NCBI RefSeq assembly: GCF_048544455.1
Contig: NC_133534.1
Span: 223,910,292-223,974,291 of the forward strand
DNA length: 64,000 bases
Source of the DNA: Silene latifolia
Taxonomy: Eukaryota; Streptophyta; Magnoliopsida; Caryophyllales; Caryophyllaceae
Reading direction: 5' to 3'
The notes beneath the pieces were generated by a model. That model worked only from the letters and a program-made list of their open reading frames with translations. It searched no databases and had not been told where the DNA came from. The position numbers were made by a program, and so were the translations under genes. Positions within the stretch are counted from its first letter, which is position 1. Every line of letters begins with the position of its first letter. Shown in pieces: positions 54,981-64,000 of this stretch.

Positions 54981-55270
54981 AGACTCTAGCCGTGGGACTG
55001 GGTTTGTCGGGATGGGCTCTAATAGATATTTGAGCTTCGTCGTCAGCGCAAGATTCCGTAATGCCGCCTCCCGGTCCGCGAAGTTTGATCCATCATTCTT
55101 GATCGAGTAGACTGATTCATCCGATTCATGAAGATCCGAAGCCGGGACTCACGGTCCAATGTGGCACTTGGCATTGGGTTATCGTAGAACAGACCATTTG
55201 TTATTAGCAGTTTAAAAGTTCGTGATCTACACTGAAAAAGAAAGGAAAACAAAAACGAAATAAGCAACTC
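54981..55270 (-). pseudogene. N-terminal gag remnant of the decayed copia element
   Basis: Further gag coding sequence is readable in another frame upstream of 54980 (for example LFYDNPMPSATLDRESRLRI). It is separated by a frameshift from the main gag piece. Confidence 0.5.
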
Positions 55271-56528
55271 ATCGAGGTGATTTAAGTCTATTTAAAATTT
55301 ATTTTAACGTGTAGACTCTTGCACTTGCATAATTGATCTCCCTCAAGAATGATACAAGTGATCCCAAGACTCAATTTCTGTAAATTGATAAGCCAACTGT
55401 TTAGCTAATTCTTCCGTAAGAACTCTTGGTCGATAGATTTCCGTAAATCCTATCTATAGTCCACCATAATCACAGGATCGTACGAGTGACCATAGTGTTG
55501 AGATAAAATAAGTCAATCAGTTCCAACTTACCCGACGTAGAAGGGGTCATATTATGCCTACCGACGAAGAAGGGACTCATTGGAGTTTGACCTATAAAGA
55601 CTATTCTCAATTTTTGTTTATACGAGGAAGATCCCATCAACTAAATTATAATTCATTTTAAGTGAACGAATAACTAGCGTCTGCGTGAATGAATTAATTT
55701 AGGTGATGGCTTAAAACATGTGACATGAGAATGTCAAAGAAAACTAACTCGTGACCTCTATATGTGTCAGTTTTCATGCAATAATTAGGTGGTTTGGTTT
55801 TTAGGCGGAATAAGATGCATATTATCGTTACGAAAAATAAATAAAAGAATGCAATACGTAAATAAAAATTCCTAGTGTGGCCTATCCTAATAAAAAGAAC
55901 ATAAAACAACTTTGGAATCCACCGTTGGACCCGAGAAGCTTGTCTTGATGTTCCATCTTGATCCATGTAGCGGGAGTGAGCATCCGGTCTCCATCTTTGG
56001 TCTTCTCAAAAATTACAATTTAAAATTTACAAATATAAACCTATTTACATTCTAAATAAAAACTGTAATTAAAAGAAATAAAAATGGAGATACGAGATCT
56101 CAAAATACAACCAAGACCGTGTTCCATCATTACGGTAACACGTTCTACTAAGGCTACACTAAGTTACAACCGTTTGTAAAATAAATAAATACGTAATATA
56201 AAGCATTCACGACATTCAAATCAACGATAAAAGAAAATGCATCAACTAAAACAAATTCATTCGTGACATAATTCCGTAATTATGTTAAATTTATCCAAAC
56301 CACCTTTTAATGATTAAAATTCATGTGATAAAACCGCTTCTATCAATTTAATTTTAATCTAATACAATCCGTTACTTTAAATACGCTTTAAAATAACTTA
56401 ATGGTACGTGTGTGAACCGTTTCACAATCATAGTGAGTGTACAATATCCGTATAAAGTACATATTAAGGCCAAAAGAAAATTTAAAACAAAAAGAATAAA
56501 CTTTCAAAGCTGCCAGAACAAAAATCCC
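55271..56528 (-). other. Leader of the decayed copia element
   Basis: Non-coding leader between gag and the palindrome array. AT-rich, with no ORF I trust and no other recognisable feature. Confidence 0.5.
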
Positions 56529-56800
56529 TCGATCCAGGGACACAAGTGCTCGATCGAGGAACAAAAGGGCTCGATCGACTGAACTGCTAGTCGATCGAGA
56601 GGTTGCCAAACAGAAAGTACTCGATCGACAATACTGGAGGTCGATCGAGGGCTTTTATCAGCAAATCTGCTCGATCGAGTACGAGGACTCCTCGATCGAG
56701 CAGTGGGGTTTTGAAAGTGGTCGATCGAGTACAACAAGGACTCGATCGAGTAAAAACAAGACAGAAAACCACTCGATCGATTGAAAACATGATCGATCGA
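56529..56800. repeat. Phased array of twelve TCGATCGA palindromes
   Basis: Exact TCGATCGA starts at 56550, 56571, 56591, 56621, 56641, 56671, 56692, 56721, 56742, 56773 and 56793, with a degenerate TCGATCCA at 56529. Steps are 21, 21, 20, 30, 20, 30, 21, 29, 21, 31 and 20. Most sites extend to CTCGATCGAG. Spacers are unrelated in sequence. The array lies about 320-590 bases from the 5' LTR, in the leader. Confidence 0.95.
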
Positions 56801-57100
56801 GTACAAAAGTTTCTGGAAATGCAAAACCCTCGTGAAAACTGTTTTGACGAAACAAAGCAATCGCAAAATTGATCAAAACCACATCAAAACAATTTTATAA
56901 TCTGACATAACGTGACATATTGTTATAATCTCCGTATAAAACAACAATATGCAAAAAACAAATCGAAAATAAGATGAAACAACCGTGTAAAACATGTCAC
57001 GATTTCAAAAAAAATTCAGCCGTGTAAACAAGGCACGGTTTTCGAGACAAAAACAATCGTTTCAAAATCGTTTTATGAAAAATCACAATGAAAATTTACG

Positions 57101-57119
57101 TGGCCTCGCTCTGATACCA
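57101..57119 (-). promoter_or_regulatory. Primer binding site, initiator Met tRNA, decayed copia element
   Basis: Minus strand TGGTATCAGAGCGAGGCCA, two bases from the 5' LTR edge at 57122. Confidence 0.88.
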
Positions 57120-57121
57120 CT

Positions 57122-57308
57122 TGAGGGGTAATATCCGTATAAGACTCTTTAAATATAGGACTATAACGTAAATTTAACATGTGAAATATGGTCATAAACG
57201 AAATACAAAACAGAAACGACAAAGATAAAGAATCAACCTCGGGTCCTTTGTAGTGCGGCGTAAAGAACAGAAATCAACAGAGATTTCCTCCTAATTGTTG
57301 CACCCAAG
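57122..57308 (-). repeat. Start of the 5' LTR of the decayed copia element (cut)
   Basis: Matches 49332-49518 with three differences. It is cut at 57308 by the LTR of the next element. In the other LTR the sequence continues ACCGTCTGAG, which gives the empty-site sequence. Confidence 0.88.
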
Positions 57309-58578
57309 TGTTGGGAAATGTGTCCTCAACAATAGTGCGATCACATGATTTAAATATCATTATTAAATATCATTTTAAAGAATACAATTGGGAAGTAATT
57401 TTGTTACTGTCAACTGGTCAACATATATCGGTAATGATTGGTCGACTAGAGTTTGACATTCTTGTCGTGCGACGGTGGTGTTGATCCCCTTAGGTCATAC
57501 CTATAGGGAAATACTCTTAATTGATTATTTAATTAATCGTATACCGATACGAGTTAATTAAATTGCTTAAAATTGACGGATGATTTTGTGAGTATAATTT
57601 ACGTAACTTATTGTAAATATGATTAAATGAGATACGGATTCGAGTAATCGAATTGTATCATTGCTTCGGATGAAATTATTGTTTAAGGAAACAATTGAAT
57701 TGAATGAATTATTATAAATACAATTTATTGTGATTTATAAATTGGTAAAATATTTTGGTACAAGTAATTATGAATTACTAAGTCGATTTTTGTATATGAC
57801 GTATTTTTATTAATACGTTGATTTTTAATATGATGAAAATACATTGCATTGTAACATGTCATGTAACATGTAACATGTGACAAAGTTGACAAATGACAAA
57901 ATATAAAATGGACTCTCCATTTTATAAGTGCCGAAATATTAAGAGGGAGTTAGTGGAAATTGTGTTAATTGTTTAAATATAAACACAATGATGAAAGCTA
58001 GCTAGTAGGCATGCCAACCTAAGCTTTTGAGAAGAGCAAAATCTAAAGGCATTGGGCATGCTACCCAAGGCCATTTTTTTCGGCCACCCTAAGGAAAGAA
58101 AAGGAGCTTTTCTTTTTCTAATTCATTTTATTCATAGAATAAAAAAAAATTTCTAGTGTAAGAAAATTAAAAAATGCTCTCTACATCTTATGAGATTTCT
58201 AGAGAAATAAAATCACAAAATCCTCTTCTCTCTCAACCGAAATTTATGAGAGATCAAAAACATTTTGTGTCATTTTTAAGTAAGACTAATAATAATTCTA
58301 GATCACATTATTTTTAGTCTTTAAGATGTATTCCTTGGGTATATGCTTTTGGGAGGGATTCTACACTTGAATCCTTGTTCTTCCATTTGGAAAGCTCAAG
58401 AACAAGTGAGTAGGTGAACTCACTTGTGCCCATAAATCCGAATATCACATGGTGAGATATAGTTTTCTCCATCTCTTTATTTAATATTTGCATGCATAAG
58501 ACCTTTATTAATTTTATGACAAATTAATTTATAAACATATATGAATATGTTAGTGTATATGAATCTACATTTCTTTCA
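57309..58578 (+). repeat. 5' LTR of the second decayed copia element
   Basis: It starts TGTTGGGAAATGTGTCCTC and ends TTTCTTTCA, 1,270 bp. Its partner is outside the window, so the borders rest on the TG...CA ends, the adjacent primer site and the break in the older LTR. Confidence 0.75.
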
Positions 58579-58580
58579 AT

Positions 58581-58597
58581 TGGTATCAGAGCCACGG
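58581..58597 (+). promoter_or_regulatory. Primer binding site, initiator Met tRNA
   Basis: TGGTATCAGAGCCACGG, two bases after the LTR end. Confidence 0.88.
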
Positions 58598-60300
58598 TTG
58601 TTTGCATGCAAATTGGTTAAAAGTTTTTCCGAGTTATATGAATAACAAATAAAACTTGTAAAATTTGTGTTATTATGATATATCACGAAATAATTACATG
58701 CATGTTAATATTTCTGGTCCTAAAGTGTTGTAGGATATTTTGGTTAATTTTTCGGATTTTTATTGTTCATATTTAACAATAATGGCATTTAAATGTGATT
58801 TTATGAGTAAAAATGTCATTTTTGGTCGAAAATTAGCTATACTTCGAATTTTCACTTGGTTTTTGGATATGTTGTTAAATATATTATTTTGAGATAACCT
58901 GTAAATTTTCATAATTTTTGGACTTGTTATGCTCGAAAAATGAATTTTTCATCATTAAATTCGGATTTAAGAGAAAAAATAGGTTAATATGAGTTAAATT
59001 TCGAATCTGGTCATAGAAAATTAATATGTTGTCACATGCAATTTTACAAGATGTGTGTAAAATAATTGGCTATAAAGAAGTCATTTAGCATGATTTATGA
59101 ATTTTTGAAGAAAAATGGCATAAATAGTGACATTATTAGTTGAAAATTAATAAAACATAATCTATGACTTAGGAAAAACATCTAATGTTGCATTTTATTA
59201 TATTTTTCAGATCTAAAAATTGAAAAGTTAATGAAAATAATTTTTCCATGTTTTTATGATTATTTTATTAAATATCGATAAACCGCAACATTGTTTTTCC
59301 GGAAAAATTTCGAAATTTTTAACCTAAGATTTTGAACATTATGAGTGTCATGGATTTTTCCAGAATGTTCATGAATTTAAATTTCAAATTTTGAATTTAT
59401 TTGAAATTTTTGGATTTATTTGAAGTTTAATAGCTTATTTTTGTAATTTTTGGTCCTTTTATGAACAATTTTATAAATAAAGGTTAATTATGGTCAAATT
59501 ATTAGTGAAGACTATATTTTGAGTCCTAAGAGGTTAGGGTAATTAACTTATGCATAAATATGAGTTTGTGCATTTTTGTGATTATAAAATGTTGAAATCA
59601 CGCAAATCCGTAAAAACCGAGTAATATACGATATTGGCTAATTAAAAGGCGATTTAGCATAAAATTGAGCATGTTCATACATATTATAATGCTGCATTTT
59701 TCTTTAATAATTTTGAATTATGTAATTTTACTTAGTATGGCCTTAGATTTTTAATTGGTATTTCCCGAAATGTATGGGAATATCGATTCGGTTGTAATTT
59801 TTATTGTGATCTCGTATCACCGTTTTGTAATTTAATAGATTTATTTTATTTTAGTTACAAATGTATAATAGGAAATTATGTAATTTATTATGTAATTTTA
59901 TTCATTCCGGAGTTCCAAAAGACGGATTTCTTCAAGAATGGCGATACATAAAGACGGTGTTACCTCGAGATGCGTGCCACAACCGAAGTTCAAGGGACCA
60001 ATGGAGTTGGTTTCCGAATATGTAATAGTTAAAGAGTTTTTCTATTTTAGGAAAGGCCATACTAGGATTTATTTATCTTTTTGCTTGCATTTTATTTTAT
60101 GTCACATGCATTGCTAAATCGCCATAACTAAACATGCATCCTTATTTTATCGAGTTTATCGACCGTGTCAATTAAAATTATCGTAGTTCACCGCTTTAGT
60201 TCACTTAAAACGTGATAGATAATAAATTGACATGACCTCTCGCTAAAATAAACAATTGAGACTTAGCCTTACCAAATAGTAGAAACCATGAAAACCTATT
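58598..60300 (+). other. Long AT-rich leader and gag region of the second copia element
   Basis: No ORF is readable. Sequence is strongly AT-rich with many poly-A/T runs. Gag must have been here or in the following kilobase but I cannot identify it. Confidence 0.45.
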
Positions 60301-60317
60301 TCGTGAGGGAGTGCACT

Positions 60318-60660
60318 CGGCCACACCGGGGTACAAACCTTGTTACGTAGGGGAAGTGGGTGATAAATGTCTATCCACCGAATTCATGTTGATGAGGGTT
60401 TTATCGGCCACACCGTGCCCAAGTTAATGTGGGTTTGGATCATGGACACATTTATTCGAAATTTGGATTGAACTCAACAAAAGTTTTTCGATAAGGGTTT
60501 CATCGGCCACACCGTCCCCTTGTTGAATGTGTTTTGGGCTAAAGATAAATGTTAATGTAATATTATCGACCAAGAGTTCTAAAAGTAGAATCGATTAAAG
60601 CGTTAATCCACCGAGTTATATTGATAAGGGTTTCATCGGCCACACCGTGCCCAAGTTAAT
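60318..60660 (+). repeat. Imperfect repeats around ATCGGCCACACCG
   Basis: CGGCCACACCG occurs near 60320, 60405, 60503 and 60635. The last three are embedded in longer matches (GATRAGGGTTTYATCGGCCACACCGTSCCC, with AAGTTAAT after two of them). Periods are about 85-130 bp. Confidence 0.8.
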
Positions 60661-62378
60661 ATGAATTTGGGTCTTGGAATCATTTATCATAGTTGGGTAG
60701 AGGTCACTATGTAAATGCTTTACTTGTTATTTACAAGTATTAATAAAACGATAAATGTTAAGTTTTCCACTATTCCGTTTTTTATATTGTTCTATTTCTT
60801 TACCACAATTCATATACGATATCATTTCGTTTTTGATTCAAATCTCCATTAAAATATCGTAACTAAAGACAAATATGAATTTGCTTCTAAAACCTCAAAT
60901 GAACCATTGATAAGGATCTCTTGTAAAGAGTATAGATTAAAGTTATTCATTATCAAACAGGTTTTGATTCTTGACTAACACTTCTACTTACAATGGATTA
61001 TGTTTCATATACTTAATTGAATTAAGTACCTTGATGCGATAAATTGTTTTGGTGATTAGATTTTCAGAATTCGTAATTGACCAAAATAACGCAACCACTT
61101 CAATGAAAGTTTTAAGACTAAAACGAACAAATGAAGAGTAATCTTCATGAATTCAATTTTGCTTCTCAAAGCAAAAACTCATTGAAATGAGTGGGAGCAT
61201 TCTCTTAAACCGTTAAGATGAGAACGAGGTTCAAGAAGTAAAGATAATAATGGTATTGATACAAGGTAATGTTAAAAGTAAAGTTGTTGAGAATGACGAT
61301 ACTAAAACCTATCAATCCCAACCGATAAAGTTTCCATTGTCTTAAATGTTAGACACGAGAAAGGAAACTACCCCAAATTATTGAAGAATCAACAAATTAG
61401 TTGTGGGACATCTAATAGGATCTTCTTCTTTAAATGTTTATTTGATTAAACATAATTTTTGCTAGTACCACTTCGTCAATATTAGAAACCAATGGAGGTT
61501 TTCATCATTGTACTTGATGCATAGGATGATTAGAATATGACGACTAGCAACAATCATATTGAGAGATAGAGTCATTGTGTAATCAATCTAGTTTTGGGTT
61601 TGGAGTTGTACTTAATTGTGACTATTAAGTACATAAACTCTAAATAAGAATACAATTTGTTAAAGATACAAAAGAGGTTTCACTTTTGTGACCCTATACA
61701 CCATGATTTGATGTATGGCTAGCCCATCATCAAGGTGATTATATTCTAAACCAAACTAGAATGATATATCATGAAGATGATGCAAGACTCAAATTGGTAA
61801 CCCAAGATTAAACCTTAATTTATGGAATGATGAACGCAAAGAGTTATCGAGTACTCTTGAAACCATTAGATTGTTAATGGAATATGCGTATCTTGTATTC
61901 AAAGCAAGATGTCTCGTGCCTTTTGGTTGAAAAGGAGATCGAGGTTATAAATCATCAATCCAAAATAGGTTGATCATCATCTTTTACCAACGATTTAAGT
62001 TGACACTAGTGTGTTCACTTAATAAGGTAAATAGAGAAATCTTTGAAGAAGTTCAAGAGTTCAAGGAATCACGATTTAGTCGTGATGGGACTATCAAAGT
62101 GAAGACTTTGATATAAGCCAAAGGAAATGTGATATAGTATCACAAGTTAATCTCTCTTAGCACGCATTATGAAATAATGTGTGGATGGATAAGAAATCAA
62201 ACGCTATTCGATATGGTTTGAACTTCAATCAAGTTACTTTGAGTTACTTGATCCTTTTGGGATTTTATCATTTTTGTCTAAATTTATTTTTCCACTAAAT
62301 CGAATCATATGAGATATGAAATGGTAAGGGTACCATGTTTGTAAGTTTTCACAAGAAACAAATACTCAATTTTTCCCT
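60661..62378 (+). other. Decayed interior of the second copia element
   Basis: By position this should be gag, protease and integrase. All frames are broken and I cannot read a domain with confidence. Confidence 0.45.
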
Positions 62379-62489
62379 TTCAATTATCACGAGTACGACG
62401 GGTTTGTGGCTCGTGAAGCTGTCTTTCTAAAATACAAGTTTATTTTTGAAGACAGAGTGGGAGAAATTATTCAAGAGCCACAAAGAATG
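62379..62489 (+). pseudogene. Copia integrase C-terminal remnant
   Basis: 37 open codons read FNYHEYDGFVAREAVFLKYK and then a segment ending IIQEPQRM. This matches the copia region usually read as VFVAR..VFLEKEF..QEP. Confidence 0.7.
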
Positions 62490-62744
62490 TTATGTAACAA
62501 GAAACTGGTCTTTCTTGGCTACATGAGACGTTTTGTGTAAGACGTTGTTTCTTCAAAACCTAGGAGGTTAAATTCGTCACTTGTTAAAAATGATGAATTC
62601 ATGCTACTTTAAGAAAGTAAAGAGCTTATAACTTACAAAAGAAATTGTTTGATTCAAGTTGATTACTTCTAGAAAGTAATGAACATATGACTTACATAAG
62701 AGTGTTTAAGTCACAACTCAATATAAGGCTTAGAGCCATGGAAA

Positions 62745-62905
62745 TCCGAAATAAAAGGGCTTGATTAGTTGCAAAGGGTTTTGCACTAATAAAGAGAGAT
62801 TTCAAGGTTTGATTGGTTGCAAAGGGTTTTGCACCAATTGAAATGCTTAAGCCTATTTGGATCTTCTTAGGGATTGTGTTTCATTATTATGAAATACATA
62901 GCGAG
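62745..62905 (+). pseudogene. Copia RT N-terminal remnant with a 48-bp duplication
   Basis: LVAKGFA is readable after a stop near 62,760, and LGIVFHYYEI near 62,880, in the order expected for RT. TTGATTAGTTGCAAAGGGTT at 62761 is repeated with one change at 62809, a 48-bp (16-codon) tandem duplication. Confidence 0.7.
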
Positions 62906-63130
62906 TGAATCTAAAACTCACTTCTTCAATTAGAAGGAATGTATTCAATACATATCTTGAGTTTTGAAGATTCTTGCAATCCTAAGATAATGTGAAACTT
63001 AAGAGAGGGTCTTAAGTAGGACATCAATGAGTTGGAATCAACATTTTGGATCATGTGATAAAACATTTCTCGATAAGTCGAGAAGTTGTGTTTATACATG
63101 GAGTTTAGTGGGAGTTACGGAAATTTTAAT

Positions 63131-63169
63131 TAGTCCGATATGTGGATGACATATTGATCATTGCGAATG
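63131..63169 (+). pseudogene. Copia RT catalytic box remnant
   Basis: LVRYVDDILIIAN is open; YVDD is at 63140-63151. Flanking sequence is frameshifted. Confidence 0.8.
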
Positions 63170-63884
63170 ATTTAAGACTTTTGGAGTATTATAATACATC
63201 TTGAATATCCGGATTTATGAAGATAAATCCACATGATATTAGCGTCGTAAGAAGAAGTCTTATGTTGATAAGATTCATGACTAGTTCAATTAAATTGAAC
63301 ATATTTGATTGATTTCATTTGCTTCGCATTGCCGAATCAATTAAATGAATAATGATGTATAACACTTCATATGCTTTGAGTATGATGAATTGTTTTCAAA
63401 ATCGAATTTAAGTAATCCTTGCCAAGTAAGCCATATAGATTACCCTTAAGTGCTTGCAGAAGTATTAAGGAAGTAAAGCAAAGTGTTTATGATGCAATAT
63501 TGTGTAAGGGTATTACACAAGTGACAATTGACAATTGAGATTGCGCATGGTTTAAACAAAACCATAATCAAAACACACTAGGATGGTTAAGATACCATTG
63601 TGGCAATGTTAATTAAGAAGTAGATTTTCTAGAATCGTTCTAGGCAATAAAGAACAATGAGAGATATTTATAACGGAAATTGAGTACACTTGCGATCATG
63701 AGATGTGCAAGAAGGAAGAGTCCCGCACACTGCGAAATCAGTGGGAGCTGTTCTAAGGATAGAAGGCCTATGTCTTGATTGGATCTCGACACGTACTCAG
63801 AAAGTTTTGTGATGCAAATGTATACATTACAAAGGAAAACAAGTATGTAGTAAGGTTGAGTAAGGTACAAGAAATTGATAAAAC

Positions 63885-63940
63885 TACTAACCAAAGCCTT
63901 CTCAAAGGCTAAACATGATGAGTCATGTCATTTCAATTGA
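63885..63940 (+). pseudogene. End of copia pol
   Basis: LTKAFSKAKHDES resembles the usual end of copia RNase H (PLTKAL...KH). The 3' LTR should start not far beyond the window. Confidence 0.55.
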
Positions 63941-64000
63941 ATTGAAATGAACAACTACGTACAAGATCAAATTAGATTATAGAACATGAAATAGTAATCA

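Larger units (their letters stand above)
49332..57308 (-). mobile_element. Decayed Ty1/copia element, inserted in the PMD ORF
   Basis: The 3' LTR is 49332-50319 (or to 50392). The 5' LTR begins at 57122 and is interrupted after 187 bp by another copia element at 57,309. The 187 shared LTR bases differ at three positions. The primer binding site TGGTATCAGAGCGAGG lies on the minus strand at 57101-57119. Gag, protease, integrase, RT and RNase H are all recognisable but split by several frameshifts. A long leader (about 1.8 kb) holds the TCGATCGA array. The rest of the 5' LTR must lie beyond the window. Confidence 0.88.
57309..64000 (+). mobile_element. Second decayed Ty1/copia element, right end outside the window
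   Basis: The 5' LTR is 57309-58578, followed by a primer binding site and a long AT-rich interior full of stops. Pieces of pol are still readable in order: integrase C-terminus (62379-62489), RT start (about 62750-62900), RT YVDD box (63140-63151) and the very end of pol (about 63888-63935). The 3' LTR is not reached. It is inserted after CCAAG (57304-57308) in the LTR of the previous element. Confidence 0.8.

Noticed and set aside
56603-56872. Open frames across the TCGATCGA array on both strands
   Set aside because: They arise because the repeated octamer lacks stops in some frames; spacing is not a multiple of three, so the units do not repeat in protein.

Overview
The window is nuclear DNA from a flowering plant. 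The genes have short GT-AG introns, and the single-copy proteins (eIF3e, a penta-EF-hand protein, a GT61 glycosyltransferase) are typical of eudicots. The repeats are plant ones: Stowaway and hAT MITEs, Helitrons, Ty1/copia elements, Athila-type and Tat-type Ty3/gypsy elements. The overall style suggests Caryophyllales, but that is an impression, not a demonstration.

Layout. 0.4-13 kb is the genic part: eIF3e (+, 7 exons), a Stowaway MITE and a 1.7-kb Helitron, a penta-EF-hand gene (+, 5 exons), a small secreted proline-rich protein (-), and a GT61 glycosyltransferase (-, 3 exons, with its membrane anchor on an upstream exon). 13-24.6 kb is a nest of mobile DNA: an old Helitron holds a second Helitron, which holds a very young copia element (identical 184-bp LTRs, TATAT target duplication, but a frameshift in RT) and hAT MITEs. 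24.68-41.61 kb is one 16.9-kb block flanked by the direct repeat GAAAG. It holds two sibling Athila-type elements on the minus strand. One carries gag and pol; the other carries only an unrelated ORF. They share a chimeric, partly deleted set of LTRs. 41.7-49.3 kb holds two diverged Tat-like LTRs and the end of a Tat-like element carrying an antisense, intron-containing plant-mobile-domain ORF, now broken. 49.3-57.3 kb is a decayed copia element (-) inserted into that ORF. Its 5' LTR is split at 57,308 by another decayed copia element (+), which runs off the end of the window.

The most unusual signal is shared by the retroelements from 25 to 57 kb. Each element family carries compact arrays of a short GC-rich or CG-containing palindrome with regular spacing: 13-mers every 19 bp in Athila type 1, a pair 21 bp apart in Athila type 2, a 12-mer in three places in Tat LTR I, pairs 29-30 bp apart in three places in Tat LTR II, and twelve TCGATCGA sites at 20/30-bp steps in the copia leader. 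Sibling elements keep the arrays at matching positions but use different palindrome cores. Two otherwise nearly identical LTRs differ mainly inside the array. I know of no described element that explains this, and it is the best candidate for something new. A second dispersed signal, the 9-mer TACTCCGTA, occurs seven times in the first 22 kb and was not seen in the retroelement-rich remainder.

All calls are from reading the sequence; no database search, alignment program or expression data was used.
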